From positions 372,001-436,000 of the forward strand of contig CDRNVI010000149.1 of NCBI GenBank assembly GCA_977017575.1: 64,000 nt of DNA, written 5' to 3'. Under the pieces are notes generated by a model. The model searched no databases, was not told where the DNA came from, and worked only from the letters and a program-made list of their open reading frames with translations. The translations under genes were made by a program, and so were the position numbers. The stretch comes from Paramoeba atlantica (taxonomy: Eukaryota; Discosea). Shown in pieces: positions 34,224 through 42,409 of the stretch (positions are counted from its first letter, which is position 1; each line of letters begins with the position of its first letter).

Positions 34224-35192
34224 ATGAGTAACAAAGAGGATGAAGTTTCAAACCGAAAAAGAGGATCATTGAAAACACCAAGAGATCGAGTGGTCTTTAC
34301 CAAGTCAGAGGAAGATTTGCAACGGGAAACTGCTGATCGTTGTTATATCCACAACAAGAATGTGTATGTTGAGGTTCAGACTCGAGATGGAAAAGTGAAT
34401 CGAGCTCACTTTGTAAAACAGTTTTTTTCTGTGAAAGAAATGGAGATGCTCCACGAAACTCTTCATTCTTGCGATTATTGGAAAAGAAAAGAGGACAAAC
34501 GTGGAGATCGTCCTGAAACTATCATGGGAGTGTGGCCTGCTCGAGGCCATTGTAACCCTGGGGATCCAACTTATCCAGCAGGATTTGGAGGGAAATATGA
34601 AGATAAGCTACAATATCCAATATTGACTCCAGTTTTGGAGAGACTTGGAGAAAAGGCAACTTTGTTGGTGAAAGAGAAACGACCGGATATCTACAACCTT
34701 TTGAAGGGCGAGAACCAATTATGTTCAAATTTTGGCTTGTTTCATTTATTTCTCTCCCCTCTTGGATTCAGTTTGTTTCACAAGGACTCATTTGATTATG
34801 TTGCATTTATTTTTGGAGTCCATGTGAACCCAAATTCGACTGGAGGAGCTCTTGAAATTGGAGGATCTAAGAGAGCATTCAATATTAGAGTTGGAGATGT
34901 TTTGATGTTGGACTCTGATGCACTTTGGCATGGGAGTCGAGACTATCAGGGTGATGAAGACCCTTTCTTTCCTCATGAAGATGATCGTATGGTTGGAATC
35001 TTTGTTCTTCACCGAACCTTTTTAAAGTTGCGTGGTGTGGAGTGGGATACAATGTTGCGTGAAGATTTTGGAAGTCGAACCATCCCGAATGTGAAGGAAC
35101 CACCAAAAAAAAAAAAAAGAGAATGTCACCTGCAGAAAAGAAGCAAAGAAAGAAGGAAAATAAAAAATAAAAAACTTTTATTTAAAAAATAA
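34224..35192 (+). CDS. TET/JBP-like 2-oxoglutarate/Fe(II)-dependent oxygenase, intact
   Basis: 322 residues, ATG at 34,224, ending in TAA. The double-stranded beta-helix core is recognisable. H186-K-D188 (FHKDSFDYVAF) is the H-x-D iron motif; GGALEIGG and FNIRVGDVLMLDSDALWHGS give the strand before the distal His (H236); DDRMVGIFVLHRTF holds a candidate 2-oxoglutarate-binding Arg (R255). The arrangement resembles the TET/JBP oxygenases that fungal transposons carry, which oxidise thymine or 5-methylcytosine in DNA; the substrate here is unknown. The C-terminus is Lys/Arg-rich (KKKKRE, KRSKERRK), likely nuclear. It converges with the MULE-like transposase and is the only clearly intact multi-domain protein gene in the spacer, suggesting recent arrival or selection. 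Confidence 0.7.
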   Translation: MSNKEDEVSNRKRGSLKTPRDRVVFTKSEEDLQRETADRCYIHNKNVYVEVQTRDGKVNRAHFVKQFFSVKEMEMLHETLHSCDYWKRKEDKRGDRPETIMGVWPARGHCNPGDPTYPAGFGGKYEDKLQYPILTPVLERLGEKATLLVKEKRPDIYNLLKGENQLCSNFGLFHLFLSPLGFSLFHKDSFDYVAFIFGVHVNPNSTGGALEIGGSKRAFNIRVGDVLMLDSDALWHGSRDYQGDEDPFFPHEDDRMVGIFVLHRTFLKLRGVEWDTMLREDFGSRTIPNVKEPPKKKKRECHLQKRSKERRKIKNKKLLFKK

Positions 35193-35353
35193 ATCTTTGT
35201 TCTTCTTCAAACTTCTTTTGTATAATTGATTCAAAATAAATGGAGAACTTGGAAGAAAAAAAAAGAATAAAAAGAGAATAATGACTTGTGCAGAAAAGAA
35301 GGAAAGATAAAAAAAAATTCTCAAAAATAAAAACTTTTCTTTCATTTCATTCA

Positions 35354-35620
35354 TTAGAATTCATGTGAAGCGAACCACTGAATCTTTCTTGACTCACTCC
35401 AAGTTTCACTTCCCTCAACAGGAATTGTCATTGGGGAACGTTTTCTCTTTCGAGGAGGAGAATCATCAGGAGAATCAGGAGCATCAGATGAACCAAGGGA
35501 ACCAGATGAAGATGAAGATGAAGAAGAGGAAGATGATGAAGAGGAAGGCGGAGGTACAACTGCTTCGATCGAACAATCAAAGTCATTATGGGGAGGATTG
35601 AGAAATTCTCTTGTTTCCAA
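35354..35620 (-). CDS. Small Ser-rich protein with basic motif, 88 codons
   Basis: MET-start ORF with a run of about fourteen Ser, then GSLGSSDAPDSPDDSPPRKRKR (acidic/Pro, then a nuclear-localisation-like RKRKR), and a C-terminal W-containing tail. The Ser-run is AGA/GAT-type repeat DNA in part. It may be a separate small ORF of the MULE-like element or the last exon of the transposase. Function unknown. Confidence 0.35.
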   Translation of the reverse strand: METREFLNPPHNDFDCSIEAVVPPPSSSSSSSSSSSSSSGSLGSSDAPDSPDDSPPRKRKRSPMTIPVEGSETWSESRKIQWFASHEF

Positions 35621-35707
35621 AACATCTTTTTTTTTGCTTGAATCCTCCTTTTCCTTTTATTTATTGTACTAGTCTAGAATAATAACATTATTATTTTATT
35701 TTAAAAA

Positions 35708-36834
35708 AAAATCATTCAAAAATGAAAAATAAAGAAAAAACCTTTCTTCCGAGAGAAATTGAGAGATTTTTTTCCAACAAGTGTTTTGTTGTATCTTTCC
35801 TGTCCACTTCTTCTGAAAAAAGAAGTTGTTCCTCGAAAACAATCTCATTTGTATGTTCTTCTTCTTTGGGTGGGGGCACCAGAACAGTTTCTAAAATTGA
35901 AAAATATCGACTAAGGATGTCAACAACTGTTGCAGCATTGGAGTATGTTTGACCCCGAAAAAGAGTTTCTTTCAGGTATCAATTGAACCTCTCAATCAAA
36001 TTATTCGTTTTTCCTCCAATCCATTGTGACAAACGAGGAATTATCCATTTCTCCATATACTCAAGCCTAAAAACAAAAAATAAAATATAAATTTTACTTT
36101 ACACACTTGTTTCATTTTTCAAAGGAAAAAAAAAAGAATAAAATAAATCAAAATCCAAACCAAAGCTTTCCTTTTGGACAAGTAACAGCAATTTGAACCC
36201 ATACATTTTCTGCTTGTTCTCATCTTTTTGTTCTTTCATTTCCTTCAATACCCCAAGATAAAAAGAATAAGTTTCTTTCGGAACCCCAAGGGCTTTTAAC
36301 TTGTCCTTAGCATTCATGATCATATGGAAGTAACATAACTTCCATTCAGACTCCTCCCACATTACTTTTCCTATTAAAACAAAACAAATCAATAAAAGTA
36401 AAAAAAGAAAATAATTGTCATTCAAATAATCAACCTGCATTTCCAATACCAAACTCCATATCAGTTAAAATAGAACAATCATTCAATTCCAACCCAATAT
36501 ATTTGAGGTCAGCAAACCACCGGAGATAGGTGAATTCAGTTTTTCGATTTGTTAATAAACAAGATAGAGGACAAAAATTTGTTCCATGTATTTTATCTTT
36601 TGTATCCTCTAACATGAAAAAGAATTATCAAAAAAATGAAAATGAATTAAACTTTTCTTTTCAAATGGAAGATAACAAACCTCTCAGGGGAACACCAAGA
36701 ATCATCAGTTGTAGAGAGGGGGATAATTTAAAAACACCATCAATGAAAAATTCTTTCATATCTGGTTTTACATAATTGGCAATTAGGATCTTCGAACCAA
36801 GTTCAATGAAGACAGAAAGCTGATTGTCTTCCCC
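35708..36834 (-). pseudogene. MULE-like transposase with spliceosomal introns
   Basis: Exons on the - strand give a Mutator-like transposase core: FFIDGVFKLSPSLQLMILGVPLR (first Asp), LELNDCSILTDMEFGIGNA (second Asp), WKLCYFHM (the C/H motif after it), and KTNNLIERFN (catalytic Glu). Introns with GT...AG ends restore the frame: 36,609-36,680 (72 nt), 36,371-36,434 (64 nt) and, likely, 36,067-36,160 (94 nt). An acceptor CTCAG lies just upstream of 36,834. One remaining frame problem lies near 36,200-36,250, and an in-frame TGA at 35,979-35,981 follows ERFN, so this copy is probably inactive. The gene likely begins with the Myb/SANT ORF upstream. Confidence 0.6.
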
Positions 36835-36956
36835 CTGAGATTAGAAGCGGCGGGGAAAAAAGAAGAAGAGAGAGCAACGGAAAAAATAAAAAAAAGAATT
36901 TTGGAATGAATTAAAAATCAATTTTCTTTTTTTTGACGACTTCAAAACAACTCTTA

Positions 36957-37382
36957 TTATCTAGCCATCAAAGTCTCAAAAAAAGTTTTTTCTTCCTGAC
37001 AAAAAGAATTGCGTTGTTTTTGTGTTGTTTTAAAAGGATAAGGGTTGATGAAAAGTTGAAGCAACTTTCGAACAACAGCAACTATCAACTTTGCTGCCTG
37101 TACCCGTTCAAAACGATGGACACCAGCGTTGGGTTTTAGCGCTTCAGGGAGAACCTTGACTTTTTCACTCTGACTCAGGTTAAACCGGGTGTTTAGTTTT
37201 TCCAGTTTCTTTTTGTACCTAGCATGATAACATTTCACTGAATTAATCGATCGATCTTTAAAATAAAGTTTTTGAAGGAGAGAGGGTGTGATGGATGGTT
37301 TTTCCAAAACAATCTTCTCATAGAGCTGCGTCTCGTCCTGGGTCCACCTTTTCCGAGATCTGCCATTACCGCTGGTTGTCAT
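36957..37382 (-). CDS. Myb/SANT-like DNA-binding ORF upstream of the MULE-like transposase
   Basis: From ATG at 37,382: MTTSGNGRSRKRWTQDETQL. The pattern RKRW-x3-E-x2-L ... RSINSVKCYHARYKKKL is that of a Myb/SANT-type helix-turn-helix (residues about 10-60). The frame stays open to 36,957. It is probably the first exon of the transposase gene (N-terminal DNA-binding domain), with a donor site before 36,957, but a separate ORF is possible. Its 5' side lies about 90 bp from the tRNA-Phe remnant. Confidence 0.5.
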   Translation of the reverse strand: MTTSGNGRSRKRWTQDETQLYEKIVLEKPSITPSLLQKLYFKDRSINSVKCYHARYKKKLEKLNTRFNLSQSEKVKVLPEALKPNAGVHRFERVQAAKLIVAVVRKLLQLFINPYPFKTTQKQRNSFCQEEKTFFETLMAR

Positions 37383-37470
37383 ATGGGAAAGTCCGCGAGT
37401 TGCCTCGTTGTCTCCGCTCCTGAGGGGTGATAGGTGACAATCAATGATGATGTTGGAAAACGGAAAGGAA

Positions 37471-37481
37471 CGTGAAACCCA

Positions 37482-37514
<33 letters not shown>

Positions 37515-37541
37515 ACGTGTTCGATCCACGTTTTTGGCATT
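37471..37541 (+). pseudogene. tRNA-Phe (GAA), 3' part only
   Basis: From the D-loop onward it is a perfect tRNA-Phe: TTGGGAGAGCG, anticodon stem with loop CTGAAGA (anticodon GAA), T-arm ACGTG TTCGATC CACGT, 3' acceptor TTTTGGC-A, then a T-run. Upstream of the D-loop, GGAACGTGAAACCC replaces the acceptor and D-stem. The missing half is probably at 31,635-31,647. Confidence 0.85.
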
Positions 37542-37805
37542 TTTTTTTCTTTTTTTTTTCTTTTTTTTTTTTTTTTTTTTTTTTGAAATTGAATCAGTTT
37601 TGTGTTTTTGATGTTCAAACTCAAAGATATCTTTTTTTTTTTCAAATCAACTCTTTGGGGTTCACCTTCTTTTGATTCAAAAATTATTCTTGATTCTTTG
37701 GGAAAGATTATCAAAAAAAAAAGAAAGAAAAGGAACAAAGAACACATTTGGAGAAAAAGAAACAACACAACACATCAGAAAAAAAAAAGGAATTGAAAAA
37801 AAAAG

Positions 37806-37877
37806 CTCCCTTGCCGGGAATCGAACCCGGGGTGGCCGGGTGAGAGCCGACCGTGTTACCGACTACACCACAAGGGA
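37806..37877 (-). tRNA. tRNA-Glu (CTC)
   Basis: 72 nt on the - strand; identical to the other tRNA-Glu genes except that the loop reads CTCTCAC, giving anticodon CTC. A-run on + after the 3' end. Upstream flank resembles the 25,041 and 48,249 flanks. Confidence 0.94.
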
Positions 37878-37974
37878 ATTTGTTGAAAAAACCAAAAAAG
37901 AACTGTTGTGTTGTGGTGGGTTGTTTCATTTTGTTGAGAATCTCACTCTCTCTCTCTCTCTCTCTGCATGTGAC

Positions 37975-38275
37975 AGTTCTCCACACATGGGGGTGGGCTC
38001 AAGCTGCTGCACTTGCAGTTGGGGCGATTTGTGGGTTTGAATCGGACCACTGGAGAGGTTTCAACACCCTGAAAGTTAGCTGATGTCATTGCCCACCTCA
38101 GCTCACAAACAGCTCAACTTGATCTTCTTCCATTGTCCAAACTTTTGACCATCGAAAAAAACCCAAGAAAAACATCAACCGTCGAAAAAATAACTTCAAT
38201 GGTCGAAAAAAACATCAAAAATTTCGACCACTGAAAGAAAAAAGTCAATCAAAATTTCGACCGTCGAATTTTGAG
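37975..38275 (+). repeat. Dispersed repeat with GACC(G/A)TCGAAAAAA units, copy 2
   Basis: Reverse-complement relative of 13,050-13,410. The 130-bp segment (ACACATGGGGGTGGGCTC onward) is followed by five to six TTTCGAC-type units. Confidence 0.75.
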
Positions 38276-38488
38276 TCTTTTGTCTTTTCTTTCTTTTGTC
38301 CTTCTGCTTTTCTCCATCTTTCTCTTTATCATCTGTCTCTTCTTCCTGTTCTTCCTCTTTTCAAGAAATTTAAAACTTTTTTCAAACTTTTACAGACACT
38401 TTCCCCCCTTGTTTTTGGTTTGCCCCTTTTTTTTCTCTCCTGCTCTTTTTCCTTATTGTCTGCTTTTTTTCACTCATTTTTATTAAAT

Positions 38489-38572
38489 GTCGGAATGGTC
38501 GAGTGGTCTAAGACGTGTGACTAGAAATCACATCCTGGAAACGGGGCGTAGGTTCAAATCCTGCTTCCGACG
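38489..38572 (+). tRNA. tRNA-Ser (AGA)
   Basis: 84 nt, class II. Acceptor GTCGGAA/TTCCGAC is perfect. Anticodon stem TGTGA/TCACA has loop CTAGAAA (anticodon AGA). A long variable arm (CCTGGAAACGGGGCG) and T-arm AGG TTCAAAT CCT are present. A T-run follows. Confidence 0.94.
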
Positions 38573-38789
38573 ATTTTTTTTTTTTTTTAAAATTTTTTTT
38601 TCTTTTTTCTCTTTTTTTGGCTTGCAAATTTTTTTTTTTTTATTTTTTTGAGATTCCCTGTAATTCTCCCTAAATTAGGGGATTATCTCCCCCCTCCCTA
38701 ATCTTCCTTTTTTGGTCATTCTTTTTTGGAATTCATTTCTTTTCTTTTTTAGTGGAGTGTGTTTTTTTTTCACTCATTTTTTATGAAAT

Positions 38790-38873
38790 GTCGGAATGGT
38801 CGAGTGGTCTAAGACGTGTGACTCGAAATCACATCCTGGAAACGGGGCGCAGGTTCAAATCCTGCTTCCGACG
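38790..38873 (+). tRNA. tRNA-Ser (CGA)
   Basis: 84 nt, differing from the tRNA-Ser 300 bp upstream in the anticodon (loop CTCGAAA, anticodon CGA) and one base in the T-arm. The 5' flank TTTTTCACTCATTTTT is also duplicated. Clear tandem duplication followed by anticodon change. Confidence 0.94.
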
Positions 38874-39180
38874 AATTTTTTTTTCTTTGTTTTGTTTTTG
38901 AATTTTTTCCTCTTTTTTTTGACTGAAAACATTTTTTTTTCTTTTACTTTTTTTTTTTGAATGAAAAATAATCTTTCAATTTTGATTTTGAAAAGGTTTT
39001 CCCTTCCCTTTGAAAAAGAAAAAAAAAAGAATCTTTGGGAAATCCTGAAAAATAATATTATTTGGGGAAATCAGACTATGTTTTTTCCTCCATTTTTTGT
39101 GAATTAACAATAAAAATTGATTTTCACCTTCATTTTCTCCAATCACTTTTTTCATTTGTATATTTTTCCTTTTTCTGCTC
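38874..39180 (+). other. T-rich spacer between tRNA-Ser and tRNA-Ile
   Basis: Homopolymer-rich sequence. No gene. Confidence 0.6.
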
Positions 39181-39267
39181 TTTTTCTTTGTTTTTCACTT
39201 TGTTTTTCTGTTTCTCCAGAAATTTTTCCCACTGGAAAGCCAAAAAATTGGTTCATTTTTCAGAAAT
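39181..39267 (+). other. Element-free counterpart of the DIRS insertion site
   Basis: Continuous sequence with CTGTTTCTCC, ACTGGAAAGCCAAAAAATTG, GTTCATTTTTCAGAAAT and then tRNA-Ile. The left part matches 19,665-19,708; the tRNA matches 23,744. It therefore shows how the site looks without the DIRS element. Confidence 0.85.
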
Positions 39268-39340
39268 GCTCGTTTAGCTTAGTCGGTAGAGCGCCGTGCT
39301 AATAACGCGGAGGTCACAGGTTCGATCCCTGTAATGAGCA
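39268..39340 (+). tRNA. tRNA-Ile (AAT)
   Basis: 73 nt. Acceptor GCTCGTT/AATGAGC. Anticodon stem CCGTG/CGCGG has loop CTAATAA, anticodon AAT. T-arm is CACAG GTTCGATCC CTGTA, standard. The best-preserved of the three tRNA-Ile copies. Its 3' flank (39,341-39,570) is homologous to 23,817-24,050. Confidence 0.94.
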
Positions 39341-39579
39341 ATTTATTTTTTGAAAAAAAAATTGAAAAAAAGATAAATCTCGCTGACTTCCTCCTTTTCC
39401 TTGTTGTTGGTTGTTTGGTAATTGAATGGGGTTTTCTTTTGTCTTTGTTGTTTTGCTCAAGAAGGAATTAAAAACCTCTTTTTTTTTTTTCTCTTTGTGT
39501 GTCTTTTTCTTCTTTTTCCTTCTTCCATCAAAATCAGCCCCCCCATCACACTAAAAATTTGACTTTTTTTTCAACAAAT

Positions 39580-39652
39580 GCCACTATAGCTCAGTCGGTA
39601 GAGCGCTAGGCTTTTAACCTAGTGGTCAAGGGTTCGAGCCCCTTTAGTGGCT
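39580..39652 (+). tRNA. tRNA-Lys (TTT)
   Basis: 73 nt. Acceptor GCCACTA/TAGTGGC is perfect. D-arm TAGCTCAGTCGGTAGAGC. Loop CTTTTAA gives anticodon TTT. T-arm is AAGGG TTCGAGC CCCTT. A long T-run follows. It sits where tRNA-Asn lies in the 24-kb copy of this module. Confidence 0.94.
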
Positions 39653-40858
39653 TTTTTTTTTTTAATTTTCAAAAAAAAAAAAAAAGAAAAAAAGTTTCCC
39701 CACTGACCCTCTTTTGCTCCAATTGAAGTTTGTTTGTGACACTCAAATTCATTTTGGAAAAATTTGGTTTTCTCTGTTTTTCTCTTTTTTTTGGGTGATG
39801 GTAACAAATTGCTTGGAAAGAAACAGAAAAGGGGTAAAAAAAAATTTCTTTCCAAAAAATGAAAGGCCCTCTTCCATTGCACAACAAAGTAATTGGAGAA
39901 TGGACCAAAATTTTTGAAACAACTCACTGAGAGGAAGGTTTTCAAACAGCTTTTGATCTGGTGAATAAGAAAAAACAAAAGATTTTCATACACAATCTGT
40001 GGAAGCGAAAATTTTTCACATGAGATGATTTCAATTTTTTGTTGGCAAGAGAATGATTGTTGTCAAGGGTGAATATATGGTGATTGTTCACTTTGCAATA
40101 GAAGAAACCAAAGAAACCAATTGAAGTTGAACTTTGTGGCTGTTGAAGTTTTATGATATCACAAAAGTACTGTTCCAAAAAATAATTTGGGGTTTGATAT
40201 TTTGGTTCTTTTTATTTTGTTTTAATCCAATTTGTTTTTGAGTTTGTTTTAAAGTTCCTTATTTTTTTTTGAGAATTATTCATCTTTTTTTTTATGTTGA
40301 AAAATAGATCTTGCATCCTCTTCTCTCCTCTTTTTCTCATTTTTGGGTGAGTTGCTCCTCTGATTTTTTCAACATTTTCTTGTTTTTGACTTCAATTATA
40401 AAAATAAGTCTTCTTCAACAAAAAAATTTTTGGGAAAAAAGGATGAAGAATGGAAAAAACCAATCCTAAAATCAAAACAAAAAGAAAAACAACAAAAAAC
40501 GGATAAAAGAAGATAGAAAGAGAAGAAGAATAGAAAGAGGAAACCCAAAAGAGGAGAAAGAAGAGATCACCATAGGCATTGGAGTTTGCAAAACAGAGAC
40601 CTTTCATATCTTGTGATTTATTATTATTAGTGTGAGTTCAAAAGAAATCAGAAAAAAGGAGAGAGAATCAAAAAATAAAAATAGAAAAAAAAAAGAGAAG
40701 AGAAAAAAGAGAAGAGAGAAAAAAAAAAAGAAAAAAAGAAAAAAACCATATCACTTTGATCTTTTGAAGACACAAAATTTGAAGAATTCCTCTTTTTTTC
40801 ATGTATTTTTGGATTGAATCAAAAAAAAGAAAAAGAAAGAGAAAGAGAAAAAAAAATC
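39653..40858 (+). other. Spacer between tRNA-Lys and tRNA-Asp
   Basis: T-rich and A-rich low-complexity sequence with ORFs of up to about 124 codons (39,619-39,993 -) that show no motif. Nothing supported. Confidence 0.5.
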
Positions 40859-40930
40859 CTCCCCGACCGGGAATCGAACCCGGGACTCCCGCGTGACAGG
40901 CGGGGATTTTGCCAACTATACTATCGGGGA
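40859..40930 (-). tRNA. tRNA-Asp (GTC)
   Basis: 72 nt on the - strand. Acceptor TCCCCGA/TCGGGGA is perfect. Anticodon stem has loop CTGTCAC, anticodon GTC. T-arm is CCGGG TTCGATT CCCGG. A-run on + after the 3' end. Confidence 0.94.
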
Positions 40931-41099
40931 TTTGTTGAAAGAGTGAAAAAAAGTAAGAAGGATTACCAAAAAAATCAATCAAAAAAAATCAAAAAAACAA
41001 AAACCCTCTTGAAGAAGAGAAAATAAAAAGGGAGAAAATGAAAAAGAATAATAAAAAATCCCTTCCTCTCTTCCAAATTAGTTCCAAATGAGGTTCACT

Positions 41100-41640
41100 C
41101 ATGTGAAAATCACCAAATAAAAAAAGAAATGTTCCTTCCTTTCTAAAAACACCCTCATTCTCCCATTTTCTGAATCACAAACAACAATTCTACCTTCCCC
41201 ATCCACATCAACACCTCCCTCTTGGACCATGGAATATTGAGAATCACACCTGAACCTTCTGTTCCAAAACATCAAATAAAATTCCCTTCATATTCCATCA
41301 CTTGAATTTGATGATTCTCAAAATCAGAAACAAACAACAATATTCCCATCCCCCTCCTATCAATGCCAACATTGTAAAGATTGTTAAACTGACCCCTTCA
41401 GAAGAATCTTCCGACCAATCATTATCAATAATAATTAAACACTTGAATTCAATGATTGGAAATATCAGCAACAATAATTCGACCTTCTTCATCCACATCC
41501 ACACCCACACTGGTTCATCATCAACCTGACCATCTTCAGAACCTTTTGATCCAAAAGATTTGATCAATTCTCCTTCTCTTTGTTTAAGATTACAACCTTT
41601 GACTCCCATGATACAAATATCGAATTGAGTGAAATTCAAA
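41100..41640 (-). pseudogene. NHL-repeat protein fragment, decayed
   Basis: On the - strand, three or more NHL repeats can be read across frames: ELIKSFGSKGSEDGQ then GVDVDEEGRIIVADISNH-stop-IQVF (41,420-41,600); NVGIDRRGMGILLFVSDFENHQI (41,300-41,380); and GVDVDGEGRIVVCDSEN (41,160-41,220). The G-V-x-V-D-x-x-G-R-I-x-V-x-D-x-x-N-H pattern is the NHL blade consensus. Stops and frameshifts show it is a dead gene fragment. NHL proteins are usually host genes rather than transposon genes, so this piece was probably captured from elsewhere in the genome. Confidence 0.65.
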
Positions 41641-41679
41641 AAACAAATACTTCCCCTTGGTCGATGCACAAAAAAGTCG

Positions 41680-42258
41680 AAACCGCTCTTACAAAGTCAC
41701 AATGATCCCAATTGTCTGATCAGATCACTTGGTAGAATGTGACTTCAAACTTGCAAGGTATGTCAGATCGACTGGATCTCAGGAGAGATGGACAAAACAA
41801 AAGCAAAGCCAAACCAAAGATCAAATCGAAAATGTAGATTTATTCAAGGAAACAAACAAGGTGAACATTTGCTCAAGAGAGAGAAATGTGAGGGCAGTGA
41901 AAAGACAGTTGAGATGTGATCGTGACAAGAATAAAAAGGAACACAAAAACAGCGTTTTTGTGGAAGGAAACAAGGACAAAATCAAATCAGGAAGGGATAA
42001 AATAAACATCAGGAAAAATAGGAAAAGGGAAAATAATACAAGGGGAAAAATACAACAGAGAAAGGGAAAAGAGAGAGAGAAAGAGCAGTGATCAATCGGA
42101 GGAGCGGAGCGACAGGATGGCATCAAATTGAATAGAAGACAACCGAACAGGGTTCGTAACAAGGTAACCTCATCAATGCAAGAGCTCCCCCCAACAAGAG
42201 TACAACACTGCCTCCAGCTTATGTTTGAGACAGTAATTGAAGGATCCCAATGGCTTTG
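41680..42258 (+). pseudogene. REL-endonuclease LINE fragment, second copy, with a nested insertion
   Basis: 41,680-41,762 matches the REL-endonuclease coding region of the LINE at 31.7-32.0 kb (TACAAAGTCACAATGATCCC and the segment ending TCAAACTTGCAAGGTA); 42,165-42,258 continues it (CCAACAAGAGTACAACACTG to GGATCCCAATGGCTTTG). The two are separated by about 400 bp of unrelated DNA. The fragment ends 57 bp before tRNA-Asn. Confidence 0.75.
41763..42163 (+). mobile_element. ~400-bp insertion inside the LINE fragment, flanked by CAAGGTA
   Basis: Interrupts the LINE homology with CAAGGTA on both sides (41,756-41,762 and about 42,160), consistent with a 7-bp target-site duplication. Contains an A/G-rich frame of about 100 codons, rich in Lys/Asn/Glu, without a known domain. 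Too short for an autonomous element; a SINE-like or MITE-like insert is possible. Confidence 0.45.
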
Positions 42259-42314
42259 AAAAATGTGATCAATCTTTGTTTTGAATCTAAAAAATTGACA
42301 TCTTTTCAATACAT

Positions 42315-42387
42315 TCCTCCTTAGCTCAGTTGGCAGAGCGTGTGGCTGTTAACCACAAGGTCGGAGGTTCGAACCCTCCAGGTGGAG
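42315..42387 (+). tRNA. tRNA-Asn (GTT)
   Basis: 73 nt. Anticodon stem TGTGG/CCACA has loop CTGTTAA, anticodon GTT. T-arm is GGAGG TTCGAAC CCTCC. The acceptor TCCTCCT/AGGTGGA has one T-T mismatch at the fourth pair, also in the 24-kb copy. A T-run follows. Probably functional. Confidence 0.88.
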
Positions 42388-42409
42388 TTTTTTTTTTCTT
42401 TTTTTACAC

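Noticed and set aside
40632..41026. Lys-rich ORFs around tRNA-Asp
   Set aside because: A-rich low-complexity sequence running through a tRNA gene on the other strand.
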